DNA of 64,000 bases from Sphingomonadales bacterium UBA2683 (GCA_002354635.1 DELZ01000001.1:124001-188000), one strand, 5' to 3'; positions 50,407-59,632 are shown, numbered from the stretch's first letter. Made by a program: numbers and translations. The notes: a model not told the origin generated them from the sequence alone.

Positions 50407-51636
50407 ATGAAACCCGTGTTTAGCGTCGACCAATTGAGCCGGCCGGAAGTGATCCGGAATCCCTATCCCTATTATGACCTGTTGCGGGACCAATCGCCGG
50501 TTTTCGGCTATCGCGACTTTCCTCCCGGAACGATGCCCGGTGTCGATGACCCGAAGCCGTCCTGGGTGGTTCTCAATTTCGATGATGTCGCCGCCGTGGC
50601 CTGGGATCACGAGAGCTTCTCTTCACGCGACAGCTTGCAGGAAGAATCCTCTGCACCGACGCTTATGCTGGTCAATCACGATCGACCAGAACATACGCGG
50701 CTGCGCAAGATTGCCGCCAAGGTCTTCCAGCCGTCCTCGATCAAATCGCTGGCGTCCTCCGTGGATGCCCTTGTGACCGCCTGCATGGACGATTTTTTTG
50801 TACCGGATAAGCCGGTCGACGTCATGGCCGATTATTGCGCGATGCTGCCCAGCCGCGTGATGGCCTATCTGTTCGGTATGCCCCGCGATATGGACCGGGA
50901 TGTCCGCAACTGGGCGACCGCGTTCATGCTGTCCGCCAATATCACGCCCGAACAGCGGCAGGCCCATAATAGGGAGGCCATGGCATTCTTCGACCGTCAT
51001 GTCGGGGAGCAGACGGACCGGATCGCCAAAGGCGAGGACACGCCGGGGCCCTTGCTCAATGCGTTCATCCGCACCGAAGTGGATGGCGACCGCCTGTCTT
51101 TCGAGGAAATCGTCCGTTTCTGCATGACAGCCACGGTGGCCGGGGCGGAAACAACGTCCTTCTATCTGGGCAATCTGATCGCCGTGTTCGCCGATTTTCC
51201 CGATATCTGGCAGGAGTTTGTCGAAGACCCGGCGCTGTTTGACGCGATCTACAAGGAGACGCTGCGCTTTCACGGCCCGCCGCAGCGGCTGTTCCGGGTC
51301 GCCACGCGCGACATCACGATCGGCTCCGCCAACATCAGGCGCGGTGACTGGGTTGCCTGCTTTTTTGGCGCTGCCAATTATGATCCGGAAACCTTTCCCG
51401 AGCCCTATGCCTTTCGGCTGCACCGCAAGAACGCCAGCCGGCATATGAGCTTTGGCTATGGCATTCATCGCTGCCTGGGGGCGCCGCTGGCGCATCTCGA
51501 GGCCGAGTCCACCGCACGCATGCTGCGCGAACGGTACCGCAAGATCGAACGAACGGGCGAAGCGACCTGGCAGGATGTCAGCCTGCTCAATCATGGTCTG
51601 GCCAGCAATCCGGTGATCTTTCGCGAACGGGGATAG
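50407..51636 (+). CDS. Cytochrome P450
   Basis: A 409-residue soluble P450 monooxygenase. The I-helix oxygen-binding motif is VAGAETTSF near residue 250, the ExxR pair is in YKETLRFHGPP near 285, and the heme-thiolate loop is FGYGIHRCLGAPLAHLE near 350. The substrate is not evident. It is the first gene of a P450-TonB receptor-SnoaL operon, suggesting uptake and hydroxylation of a hydrophobic compound. No ferredoxin or ferredoxin reductase gene is next to it, so it must borrow electrons from elsewhere. Confidence 0.95.
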   Translation: MKPVFSVDQLSRPEVIRNPYPYYDLLRDQSPVFGYRDFPPGTMPGVDDPKPSWVVLNFDDVAAVAWDHESFSSRDSLQEESSAPTLMLVNHDRPEHTRLRKIAAKVFQPSSIKSLASSVDALVTACMDDFFVPDKPVDVMADYCAMLPSRVMAYLFGMPRDMDRDVRNWATAFMLSANITPEQRQAHNREAMAFFDRHVGEQTDRIAKGEDTPGPLLNAFIRTEVDGDRLSFEEIVRFCMTATVAGAETTSFYLGNLIAVFADFPDIWQEFVEDPALFDAIYKETLRFHGPPQRLFRVATRDITIGSANIRRGDWVACFFGAANYDPETFPEPYAFRLHRKNASRHMSFGYGIHRCLGAPLAHLEAESTARMLRERYRKIERTGEATWQDVSLLNHGLASNPVIFRERG

Positions 51637-51695
51637 CAGGCCGATCATTTTCAAGAACAACGGCGGCAAAAAGGCGCCGAATGAGGGAGGACAAA

Positions 51696-54107
51696 ATGAG
51701 CATACAGACCAGCAGACGGAAGGTGATGGCAACGGCAAGCCTGGCGGCGATCATGGCGATGCCCGCGCCGCTTCATGCCCAGCAGAGCGCAGATGACCAG
51801 GCGCAGGGCACCAGTGGGGACGTGATCATTGTCACCGCCAATCGCCGAGAAGAATCGATCCAGGATGCGGCCATGTCGGTATCCGCTTTCGGTGGCGACG
51901 AACTGGCCAGCCGTTCGATCACTGCAATCGAGCAGGTCGGCGCGATCGCGCCGGGGGTTCAGATCGCGACCTATCAGGGCGACACATCGATTTTCATCCG
52001 TGGTATCGGCACGCCGACGATCATCGCAGGGACGGACAGCTCTACCGCGACCTATGTTGATGGCGTCTATATCAGTCGTCCCGCCGCCATCGGCCCGCTG
52101 TTTTTTGATATTGACCGGATCGAAGTGCTGCGCGGACCGCAGGGTACGCTTTATGGCCGCAACGCCACCGGCGGAGCGGTCAATATTGTCACCAGTCGCC
52201 CGAAAGATGCCCTGGAAGGCAATCTGCAGCTGACGATCGGCAATTATGACCGCTTTCGGGTCGCCGGCGCGTTGAGCGGTCCGCTCAGCGATTCCATTCG
52301 CGCACGGCTGGCGTTCCAGTGGGAGGATCGCGACGGCTATGCGACCGTGACCCGGCCCGACAACAGCACCGAGAAGGTCGAAGACAAGGAAGACTATTCC
52401 GTCCGGCTCACGGTCGAAGCCGATCTCTCTCCCGATGCCATGCTCACGCTCACCGGCGACTATTACCGCGCAGACGACAAGGCCAATGCCTATTTCTACG
52501 CGAGTGCCGGCTATGCGGGCGAAATCCCCGGCTGGTACGGGACGCGCGAAGGATCACAGACGATTCCCTATTTCGCCATGAAAAATGCCGGCCGCGTTTC
52601 CGCCCCGGCGTCCAGGGACATTTATGCCGATGTGCCCTATTTCAACAAGGTCGAGAACTGGGGTCTGGGTGCAACGCTGGACTGGGACATTACCGACTAT
52701 AATCTCAAAGTCATCGGCAGCTACCGGGATACCAATCCGGTTTCACAGAATGAATTCGATCTTTCCGACGCCTTTGTCAATGTCGTTGGCCGCGAAGAAG
52801 ATCATTGGCAATGGAGCGGCGAAGTGCAGCTGAGTTCACCGGTGGACAAGCCCTTTTCCTGGATCGCGGGTGCCTATTATTTCGAAGAGCGCAATATCAT
52901 CGACAATGATATTTTCGGCAACTTCTGGGAGCCGATCCTGATCCAGGGGTTCATGGACCTGCAGGCAGCGGGCGTGCTGCCGCCCTTCCCGGTGGTCTTC
53001 CCCGAAACCGACCAATGCTGCGAACTGCATCTCAGCGGCGAGCAGCAGACCAAGGCCTGGGCCGCCTATCTCGATACGCGGTGGGATGTATCGGACCAAG
53101 TCACCGTCCGGCTGGGCGGACGCTACAGCGAAGAACGGCGCGACGGGCGGCAGAATTTCGACCTGGTGATGCTGCCGGACATCCGGATTGCCCCGAACAC
53201 GATATTTTTTCCCAATGCGATCAGCGAAGACCGCGCGGCGGCCCAGCCGGATCCCTTCGGCTTCATCATCGCCCCGGTCAACGGGCCAACAACCTTCCGC
53301 GCCTTCACGCCCAAACTGGGTATTGATTTCAAACCGGCTGATGACGTGCTGCTCTACGCTTCGGTGCAGCGCGGCTTCAAGAGCGGCGGCTATAATATCG
53401 GCAGCAGCCAGCGCGATCCGTTCGAGCCGGAGAAGATCTGGTCCTATGAAATCGGGGCGAAGAGCGAGCTGCTCGACCGGGCGCTGCTGCTCAATGCGTC
53501 GGCCTTCTGGTATGACTATACCAACCTGCAGGCGCAGGACAGCGTCGGCAACCAGCCGATCATCCGCAATGTCGGCAAGGCGCGGGTGCGCGGCTTTGAA
53601 GTGGAAACGGTGGTCAGGCCCACCGAGTTTTTCAAACTGGAAGGCGCGCTCACTTATGTCGATGCACAATTTACCGAAGGGCAACTGACCGAACCGCTGC
53701 GCCCTGCCCCGCTGACCCAGCCGCCCGGCTCGCTGCTGCGCGATCTCGACGGACTGCGGCTGCCGCGCGCGCCACGCTGGAAATTCAGCCTTGCCGGTCA
53801 GGTCGAGCAGTCGGTCGGTACCGCTGGTCATGTCACGGCCCGTGCCGAATATCACTGGCAGAGCAAGATCTGCTTCACCGTGTTCAATATCGATGCGGCC
53901 TCGCAGGAGAGTTACGGTCTGCTGCGCGCCAGTCTCGGCTTTACCAGCGCCGATGACCGGTGGAGCGTCCGGCTGTTCGGCGACAATCTGACCGGCGAGA
54001 CCTATTTCACCAACCAGATACTGACCGGCACGGTCTACGGTGCGGAATTTGTAGGCCCGCTAGGCGCGCCGCGCACTTACGGCATCGATCTGAGATATAA
54101 TTTCTGA
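51696..54107 (+). CDS. TonB-dependent outer-membrane receptor
   Basis: An 803-residue receptor with a signal peptide ending near PLHAQQ, an early TonB-box-like GDVIIVTANRREESIQD, a plug with LRGPQGTLYGRNATGGAVNI, and a 22-strand barrel that ends in TYGIDLRYNF (terminal Phe). GGGAGG lies 6 nt before the ATG. The sphingomonad type of receptor usually imports a hydrophobic aromatic or terpenoid compound rather than iron. It follows the P450 by 59 nt and precedes the SnoaL gene by 40 nt. Confidence 0.96.
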   Translation: MSIQTSRRKVMATASLAAIMAMPAPLHAQQSADDQAQGTSGDVIIVTANRREESIQDAAMSVSAFGGDELASRSITAIEQVGAIAPGVQIATYQGDTSIFIRGIGTPTIIAGTDSSTATYVDGVYISRPAAIGPLFFDIDRIEVLRGPQGTLYGRNATGGAVNIVTSRPKDALEGNLQLTIGNYDRFRVAGALSGPLSDSIRARLAFQWEDRDGYATVTRPDNSTEKVEDKEDYSVRLTVEADLSPDAMLTLTGDYYRADDKANAYFYASAGYAGEIPGWYGTREGSQTIPYFAMKNAGRVSAPASRDIYADVPYFNKVENWGLGATLDWDITDYNLKVIGSYRDTNPVSQNEFDLSDAFVNVVGREEDHWQWSGEVQLSSPVDKPFSWIAGAYYFEERNIIDNDIFGNFWEPILIQGFMDLQAAGVLPPFPVVFPETDQCCELHLSGEQQTKAWAAYLDTRWDVSDQVTVRLGGRYSEERRDGRQNFDLVMLPDIRIAPNTIFFPNAISEDRAAAQPDPFGFIIAPVNGPTTFRAFTPKLGIDFKPADDVLLYASVQRGFKSGGYNIGSSQRDPFEPEKIWSYEIGAKSELLDRALLLNASAFWYDYTNLQAQDSVGNQPIIRNVGKARVRGFEVETVVRPTEFFKLEGALTYVDAQFTEGQLTEPLRPAPLTQPPGSLLRDLDGLRLPRAPRWKFSLAGQVEQSVGTAGHVTARAEYHWQSKICFTVFNIDAASQESYGLLRASLGFTSADDRWSVRLFGDNLTGETYFTNQILTGTVYGAEFVGPLGAPRTYGIDLRYNF

Positions 54108-54147
54108 TCGGAGCCGGCAAAAAGCATAATGAAAAGCGAGATTGTCT

Positions 54148-54543
54148 ATGATTGCCCCGATTGACGTGACGAAAAATGTTTTTACGGCCTTTGGTGCCCA
54201 TGACGTCGATACGATTGTCCGGTGGCTGCATCCCGAAATACGGATCGAATTTTACGGTCCGGAGATCATACCCTATGCCGGCATGTACGACGGTCTTGAT
54301 CAGGCACGGGGCTTTTTCGAGACGGTCCTGTCCTCGGTCGATATCCACCAGTTTGACCCCGAGGAGTTCATCTGTGAAGCGGACAAGGTTGTCGTCACCG
54401 GCCACTTGCGGCTGACGGCGCGCTCGACCGGCAGGCAGATCGAGTCCGACTTTGTCCATGTGATCACAGTGGCGGACGAAAAATGGCTGCTGTTCCGCGA
54501 TTTCATGAACACGGTGAAAGCCGCGACCGCCTTTTCGCCATAG
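54148..54543 (+). CDS. SnoaL-like / NTF2-fold protein
   Basis: A 131-residue protein with the cystatin-like NTF2 fold: VTKNVFTAFGAHDVDTIVRWLHPEIRIEFYGPE at the start and SDFVHVITVADEKWLLFRDFMNT at the end. Such proteins include ketosteroid isomerases, polyketide cyclases and dehydratases. Its place after the P450 and TonB receptor suggests a late step in breakdown of the same compound. The ATG at 54148 was chosen; a TTG 6 nt upstream is possible. It is convergent with dnaJ. Confidence 0.85.
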   Translation: MIAPIDVTKNVFTAFGAHDVDTIVRWLHPEIRIEFYGPEIIPYAGMYDGLDQARGFFETVLSSVDIHQFDPEEFICEADKVVVTGHLRLTARSTGRQIESDFVHVITVADEKWLLFRDFMNTVKAATAFSP

Positions 54544-54558
54544 GGTCGGCCGCGCAGA

Positions 54559-55716
54559 TTACTCGGTCAGATCTTCCCAAGCATCCTTCAGCTTGCCGAA
54601 AAAGCCGGTCGAATTGGGCGTCTCGTCGCCGGTCTCGGTGGCCTGGAAATCGCGGAGGATTTGGCGCTGTTGCTTGGACAGACGGGTCGGCGTTTCGACC
54701 TCGATCTGGACCACCATGTCGCCATGGCCCCGGCCGCGTAGGACGGGCATGCCGGCGCCGCGCTGGTGGATCTGCTTGCCGCTCTGGATACCGGCAGGAA
54801 TACGGATGGCATGTTTTTCCCCGTCAAGGCCGGGAATGGTGATCTCGCCGCCGAGCGCCGCCAGCGTGAAGCTGATCGGGGCGCGGGTGAACAGGGTCGT
54901 GCCCTCGCGTTCGAAAATATCGTGCCGGATCAGGTGGATGAAAATATAGAGATCGCCAGCCGGGGCGCCGCGTGCGCCGGCTTCACCCTTGCCGGACAGA
55001 CGAATCCGGGTGCCGGTATCGACACCGGCCGGAATTTCGACCTCGAGCGTCTGCGGCTTGTCCACCCGGCCTTCGCCGTAGCAGACATGACAGGGACTCT
55101 CGATCACTTCGCCGCGCCCCTGACAGCTGGTGCAGGTGCGTTCGACCACGAAGAAACCTTGCTGGGCGCGTACCTTGCCATGGCCGTGGCAGGTCGGGCA
55201 GCGCTGGACGCCGGTACCAGGTTCGGCGCCGGAACCGTCGCATTCGTCGCAGGCGACGGACACATCAATCTCTATTTCGGTCTGCTTGCCGTGATAGGCG
55301 TCTTCCAGCGTGATTTCCATGTCGTAGCGCAAATCCGCGCCGCGCGCCGGGCCGCGTTGCTGCTGCTGGCTGCCGAAGCCGCCACCGGCACCACCGCCGA
55401 ATATGGTTTCGAAAATATCGCCGATATCATTGAAGGCAGCGCCGCCGAAACCGCCGCCGCCGGCATTGTTGCCGCCGCCGTTGGTGAAGGCCGCGTGACC
55501 GTAGCGATCATAGGCTGCGCGCTTCTGCGGATCCTTCAGAACATCATAGGCTTCGCTGATTGTCTTGAACTTGGCTTCTGCTTCGGCATCGCCGGGATTC
55601 TTGTCCGGGTGCCACTGCATCGCCAGCTTGCGATAGGATGATTTCAGCGTCGCGCCGTCACAATCGCGCGAGACGTTCAGCTGCTCATAATAATCGGTTT
55701 CGGATGCCATACTCAT
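54559..55716 (-). CDS. dnaJ: Chaperone protein DnaJ
   Basis: A 385-residue type I Hsp40. It has the J domain (DYYEQLNVSRDCDGATLKSSYRKLAMQWHPDKNPG with HPD), a G/F-rich region, four zinc motifs (CDECDGSG, CPTCHGHG, CTSCQGRG, CHVCYGEG) and the C-terminal substrate domain. It hands substrates to DnaK. The start may be 55716 or the ATG at 55710. It is 98 nt downstream of dnaK, a gap that holds a REP-like double hairpin. Confidence 0.97.
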   Translation of the reverse strand: MSMASETDYYEQLNVSRDCDGATLKSSYRKLAMQWHPDKNPGDAEAEAKFKTISEAYDVLKDPQKRAAYDRYGHAAFTNGGGNNAGGGGFGGAAFNDIGDIFETIFGGGAGGGFGSQQQQRGPARGADLRYDMEITLEDAYHGKQTEIEIDVSVACDECDGSGAEPGTGVQRCPTCHGHGKVRAQQGFFVVERTCTSCQGRGEVIESPCHVCYGEGRVDKPQTLEVEIPAGVDTGTRIRLSGKGEAGARGAPAGDLYIFIHLIRHDIFEREGTTLFTRAPISFTLAALGGEITIPGLDGEKHAIRIPAGIQSGKQIHQRGAGMPVLRGRGHGDMVVQIEVETPTRLSKQQRQILRDFQATETGDETPNSTGFFGKLKDAWEDLTE

Positions 55717-55745
55717 GCTTCCCCCAAAGCGAAAAAACCGCCGCC

Positions 55746-55782
55746 CCGGCGCAGGCCGGAGCCGCTGGCATCATATCCAGCG
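55746..55782. repeat. REP-like double hairpin between dnaK and dnaJ
   Basis: Two hairpins lie in this gap: CCGGC-GCAG-GCCGG and CGCTGG-N8-CCAGCG. The first has the GCGCAGGC core of a repeat frequent in sphingomonads. In the dnaKJ transcript it could lower or stabilise dnaJ relative to dnaK. Confidence 0.5.
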
Positions 55783-55814
55783 ACCCGGCCCGCGTGCGAG
55801 CGGCGTGCCAATCG

Positions 55815-57761
55815 TTACTCAGCCGCCTTGGCGTCATCTTTCTTGTCATCGTCCGAGTCATCGACTTCGGAGAATTCGGCGTCGACAACATCATCGTCAG
55901 CCGCCTTGGCTGCCGCATCTGCTGCCGCTGCATCGCCGGCGTCGCCGCCAGCGGCCTGTTCGGCCTCATAGATCTTCTGTCCCATTTGCATGGAAACCTG
56001 GGCGAGCGCTTCCGACTTGGTCTTCATCGCTTCCGGATCACCACTTTCAATGGCTTCCTTGGTTTCCGTGACCGCCGCCTCGATCTGGCCCTTGAGTTCG
56101 GCGTCAATCTTGTCGCCGTGCTCGTCCAGCTGTCGCTCGGTGGTGTGGACAAGACTTTCGGCATTATTCTTGGCTTCCGCCTCGGCCCGCCGTTTCTTGT
56201 CTTCTTCGGCAAATTTCTCGGCGTCCTGAACCATCTGGTCGATATCGCTATCGCTCAGACCGCCGGAAGCCTGGATCTTGATCTGCTGTTCCTTGCCGGT
56301 GCCCTTGTCTTTCGCGGACACGTTGACGATGCCGTTGGCATCAATGTCGAAGGTCACGTCAATCTGCGGTACACCGCGCGGCGCAGGCGGAATGCCTACC
56401 AGATCGAACTGGCCGAGCATCTTGTTGTCCGCCGCCATTTCACGCTCGCCCTGGAACACGCGGATCGTCACCGCACCCTGATTGTCATCAGCGGTCGAGT
56501 AGACCTGAGACTTCTTCGTCGGGATCGTGGTGTTACGATCGATCATGCGGGTAAACACGCCGCCAAGGGTTTCGATACCCAGCGACAATGGCGTGACGTC
56601 GAGCAGCAACACGTCCTTGACGTCGCCCTGCAATACGCCTGCCTGAATGGCAGCACCCATGGCGACCACTTCATCCGGGTTTACGCCGACATGCGGTTCC
56701 TTGCCGAAAAATTTCTGCACGGTTTCGCGCACCAGAGGCATACGGGTCATGCCGCCAACCATCACGACATCGTCGATGTCCTTGGCTTCGACGCCAGCGT
56801 CCTTGAGTGCCTTTTTGCAAGGATCGAGGGTCCGCTTGACGAGATCGCCCACCAGCTTTTCCAGATCGGAGCGGCTGATCGTCTTGACCAGATGCTTCGG
56901 TCCGTTCTGGTCCGCGGTGATGAATGGCAAGTTGATTTCCGTCGTCTGCGCGCTGGACAGCTCAATTTTCGCCTTTTCCGCGGCTTCCTTGAGACGCTGC
57001 AGCGCAAGCTTGTCCTTGGTCAGGTCAATGCTTTCCGACTTCTTGAAGTCCGCGGCAAGAAACTCGACCAGCTTGGCATCAAAATCTTCACCGCCGAGGA
57101 ACGTGTCACCATTGGTCGATTTGACTTCAAAAACACCGTCGCCGATTTCAAGGATCGAAATATCAAACGTACCACCGCCGAGATCATAGACGGCAATGGT
57201 TTTGCCCTCGCTCTTGTCGAGGCCATAAGCCAGCGCCGCAGCGGTCGGTTCGTTGATAATACGCAGCACTTCGAGACCGGCAATCTTGCCGGCATCCTTG
57301 GTGGCCTGACGCTGGGCGTCGTTGAAATAGGCAGGCGTGGTAATCACGGCCTGGGTCACGGTTTCGCCGAGATAGGCTTCTGCCGTTTCTTTCATTTTCT
57401 GCAAGGTATAGGCAGAAATCTGGGATGGGCTGTAATCTTCGCCGCCGGCTTTCACCCAGGCGTCGCCGTTGGCTCCCTTGACGATTTCATAGGGAACCAG
57501 CTCCATATCCTTTTTCGTCATCGGATCATCGAACCGGCGACCGATCAGACGCTTCACGGCGAAGATCGTGCTTTCCGGATTGGTGACCGCCTGACGCTTG
57601 GCCGGCTGACCAATCAGGCGCTCGCCATCCTTGGTGAATGCGACGACAGACGGGGTGGTCCGCGCGCCTTCCGAATTTTCAATTACCTTTGGCTTGCCGC
57701 CATCCATAACGGCAACACAGCTGTTGGTGGTGCCCAGATCAATTCCGATAACTTTACCCAT
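55815..57761 (-). CDS. dnaK: Chaperone protein DnaK
   Basis: A 648-residue Hsp70. It has the ATPase N-terminus GKVIGIDLGTTNSCVAVM, DLGGGTFDISIL and VGGMTRMPLV, then a substrate domain with VTPLSLGIETLGG and a lid ending in an acidic tail. It folds proteins with DnaJ and GrpE. The ATG at 57761 was chosen because GAGG lies 6 nt upstream and the protein then begins MGKVIGIDLG. A heat-shock-type promoter is visible upstream at 57844-57871. Confidence 0.98.
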   Translation of the reverse strand: MGKVIGIDLGTTNSCVAVMDGGKPKVIENSEGARTTPSVVAFTKDGERLIGQPAKRQAVTNPESTIFAVKRLIGRRFDDPMTKKDMELVPYEIVKGANGDAWVKAGGEDYSPSQISAYTLQKMKETAEAYLGETVTQAVITTPAYFNDAQRQATKDAGKIAGLEVLRIINEPTAAALAYGLDKSEGKTIAVYDLGGGTFDISILEIGDGVFEVKSTNGDTFLGGEDFDAKLVEFLAADFKKSESIDLTKDKLALQRLKEAAEKAKIELSSAQTTEINLPFITADQNGPKHLVKTISRSDLEKLVGDLVKRTLDPCKKALKDAGVEAKDIDDVVMVGGMTRMPLVRETVQKFFGKEPHVGVNPDEVVAMGAAIQAGVLQGDVKDVLLLDVTPLSLGIETLGGVFTRMIDRNTTIPTKKSQVYSTADDNQGAVTIRVFQGEREMAADNKMLGQFDLVGIPPAPRGVPQIDVTFDIDANGIVNVSAKDKGTGKEQQIKIQASGGLSDSDIDQMVQDAEKFAEEDKKRRAEAEAKNNAESLVHTTERQLDEHGDKIDAELKGQIEAAVTETKEAIESGDPEAMKTKSEALAQVSMQMGQKIYEAEQAAGGDAGDAAAADAAAKAADDDVVDAEFSEVDDSDDDKKDDAKAAE

Positions 57762-57843
57762 AAATCCCTCAATCAATTTTCTAACATTAGCAAAATTGCC
57801 GCCCGGCCCTGTTCAATCGGCACCGTTACGGCTTCGACAAGCG

Positions 57844-57871
57844 ATATAGGTGGCATTTTTCTTGGCACAAG
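57844..57871 (-). promoter_or_regulatory. Sigma32-like promoter of dnaK
   Basis: On the minus strand CTTG (57871-57868), 17 nt of spacer and CCTATAT (57850-57844) match the alphaproteobacterial heat-shock pattern CTTG-N17-CYTATnT. A leader of about 75 nt to the dnaK ATG would result. Confidence 0.55.
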
Positions 57872-57953
57872 ACGTGAGTCCTTCTACATTTGAAAAATCA
57901 ACGCAAAACACCCATATCGGGACAAATTTGAACCGGTTTAACGAGGTATCACA

Positions 57954-58403
57954 ATGAACAAGATCGCCATCATGCTCGTCGCTTCCATATCATTTTTACT
58001 CGCATCCTGCGGGCAGGGAGACATACTTTATGCTGACAAGGCAGTGGTCAATCTGTCTCCTGTCGCCGCTCATCCGTCGGCCGGTTACATGAACCTCCAC
58101 GGCGGCCCGGTCGACGTCGCGCTGGTCGGGATCACATCTGATGATGTCCTGCGCATGGAAATGCACGAGACGAGCGAAAAAGACGGCATGGCCAGCATGA
58201 ACAAGCTCAAGGAAATACCGGTTCCGGCAGGAGATACGGTGAAGCTCGAGCCCGGCGGAAAGCATTTGATGATCTGGGGTGTCGGAGCAGGATCGAAGAA
58301 GCGCGGTCTGTTGAAAATGACTTTGATCTTCTCCAACGACGAACGCATCGAAATTGATGCAGTGATCAAAAACCCTGGCGAGGCGGCACCCGCTGCTGAA
58401 TAA
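57954..58403 (+). CDS. PCu(A)C-type copper chaperone lipoprotein
   Basis: A 149-residue lipoprotein. The lipobox is LLASC (Cys19), then the PCu(A)C domain with the copper-binding Met/His set in RMEMHETSEKDGMASM and GGKHLMIWG, the pattern HXnMX(21)HXM. It delivers Cu(I) to the CuA centre of cytochrome oxidases or binds periplasmic copper. It lies apart from the cco operon. A start at 57954 is preceded by AACGAGG. The gene is followed by a HExxH protein after 24 nt, which may be cotranscribed. Confidence 0.92.
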   Translation: MNKIAIMLVASISFLLASCGQGDILYADKAVVNLSPVAAHPSAGYMNLHGGPVDVALVGITSDDVLRMEMHETSEKDGMASMNKLKEIPVPAGDTVKLEPGGKHLMIWGVGAGSKKRGLLKMTLIFSNDERIEIDAVIKNPGEAAPAAE

Positions 58404-58427
58404 TCGCGCGTTGCACGGATCCGGCCA

Positions 58428-58877
58428 ATGACCGGTCGCGCTTTGACCCCTGATGAAGTCTTCCTGTGCCGATCGGTTTTCGGGCAAGCGATCAACTATG
58501 ACGAAGTGACTGTGTTCAACCGCAAATGGTGGCCGTTCCAGAGTCGCCGGGTCACCATGGCACCGGACGGCAATCTCTGGTTTCACCCGAAGGGTAAACT
58601 GTTCTGCGACGACTTCTGCAGATCATCGCGCAATATCCAGGCCCTGTTTATTCACGAAATGGTCCATGTCTGGCAACATCAACAGGGCGTGTTCCTGCCG
58701 CTGGCCCGCTATCCCTTCTCCCGCTATGATTACGAGCTGCAAGCCGGCAAGGCTTTTGCCCAATTTGGCATCGAACAGCAGGCCGAAATTGTCAGTCACT
58801 ATTTCCTGCTGAAAAGCGGATCGAGGCTGAAGAACGGCTACAGCCTTGCCGACTATCACGGGCTTTTGCCCTTCTAG
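58428..58877 (+). CDS. HExxH zinc-metalloprotease-like protein ('Vgr-related')
   Basis: A 149-residue protein with HEMVHVWQHQ (HExxH near residue 76) and a start LTPDEVFLCRSVFGQAINYDEVTV. It resembles proteins in sphingomonads that are named 'vgr related protein' in annotation; the true role is unknown. It has no signal peptide, so it would be a cytosolic metal-dependent hydrolase-like fold. A bidirectional-looking hairpin terminator follows at 58901. It could act together with the copper chaperone upstream, but this is not supported beyond proximity. Confidence 0.8.
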   Translation: MTGRALTPDEVFLCRSVFGQAINYDEVTVFNRKWWPFQSRRVTMAPDGNLWFHPKGKLFCDDFCRSSRNIQALFIHEMVHVWQHQQGVFLPLARYPFSRYDYELQAGKAFAQFGIEQQAEIVSHYFLLKSGSRLKNGYSLADYHGLLPF

Positions 58878-58900
58878 AAAACCGTAAAGGCGGAAACGCA

Positions 58901-58940
58901 GATGATCGAGACGCGCGGCGTCCCGATCATCCTCTTTTCG
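58901..58940 (+). terminator. Hairpin terminator after the HExxH gene
   Basis: GATGATCG-a-GACG pairs with CGTC-c-CGATCATC across a 5-nt loop, a 12-bp stem with one mismatch, and is followed by a C/T-rich CTCTTTTC. It lies 23 nt after the stop of the HExxH gene and 18 nt before the end of the convergent ompW gene, so it could serve both directions. Confidence 0.65.
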
Positions 58941-58957
58941 GTCACTTTGGCCGTCGT

Positions 58958-59632
58958 TCAGAAACGGTAGGCGAGGCCGGCGCTGATCACCCACGGGTCA
59001 ATCCGGTGGCGGGTCCGCAACACTTCGGTCTGTCCGGCAAACCAGCGAGCCGTTGTGTTGACGAAATAGCGCTTGGCATCGACGCTCAGGCCCAGCCCCT
59101 TGTCGTTCAGCGGCAAGTCAAAGCCTGCCTGCAGGGCGAAGCCGACCTTGTCGTTCATTTTTTGTCGCGTGGCACCTAGCGCCTGCGCCGTTGCTCCGGC
59201 CTTTTCATCGATAAAAATGAAATAGGTTGGTCCAGCGCCGATATAGGGCTTGAATCCCGATCCGGTAACCAGGTGATATTTCGCGGTCAGGGTAGCGGGA
59301 ATGATATTGGCGTCGGACACCAGTCCCGCGCCGGCCAGCGGTCCGGTGCCGGTTACATCATGCTGGGTAACGCAGCAGATAGTCTCCAGAGAAATATTCG
59401 GCGTGAAGAAATATTCGGCGGCGATGGTGGGTACGAAATTGTCATCGGCCTTCGTCTGGGTCCCCGCGGGCAGTCCGATATTATCCAGTTCGATGGACGT
59501 GATCTTGCCATCCGGGGCGACCAGCGTGCCCATGGCCTTGACCTGTATCTTGCCATCGTTGGAGCCCGCCCATGCCGCTCCGCTCATTGCCAGTGCAGCC
59601 GCCGCAACGGCCAGTTTCAGTGTGTTTTTCAT
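58958..59632 (-). CDS. OmpW family outer-membrane protein
   Basis: A 224-residue precursor. The signal peptide is MKNTLKLAVAAAALAMSGAAWA, then an 8-stranded barrel with IQVKAMGTLVAPDGKITS, FFTPNISLETICCVTQHDV, GFKPYIGAGPTYFIF and a terminal Phe (LAYRF), which match OmpW. It makes a small hydrophobic channel in the outer membrane. GGGAC precedes the ATG at 59632, which begins the signal peptide. It is monocistronic. Confidence 0.95.
   Translation of the reverse strand: MKNTLKLAVAAAALAMSGAAWAGSNDGKIQVKAMGTLVAPDGKITSIELDNIGLPAGTQTKADDNFVPTIAAEYFFTPNISLETICCVTQHDVTGTGPLAGAGLVSDANIIPATLTAKYHLVTGSGFKPYIGAGPTYFIFIDEKAGATAQALGATRQKMNDKVGFALQAGFDLPLNDKGLGLSVDAKRYFVNTTARWFAGQTEVLRTRHRIDPWVISAGLAYRF

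Noticed and set aside
55638..57893. Plus-strand open frame of 751 codons opposite dnaK and dnaJ
   Set aside because: Antisense frames of this kind are common opposite dnaK because of its codon bias; no start or ribosome site.
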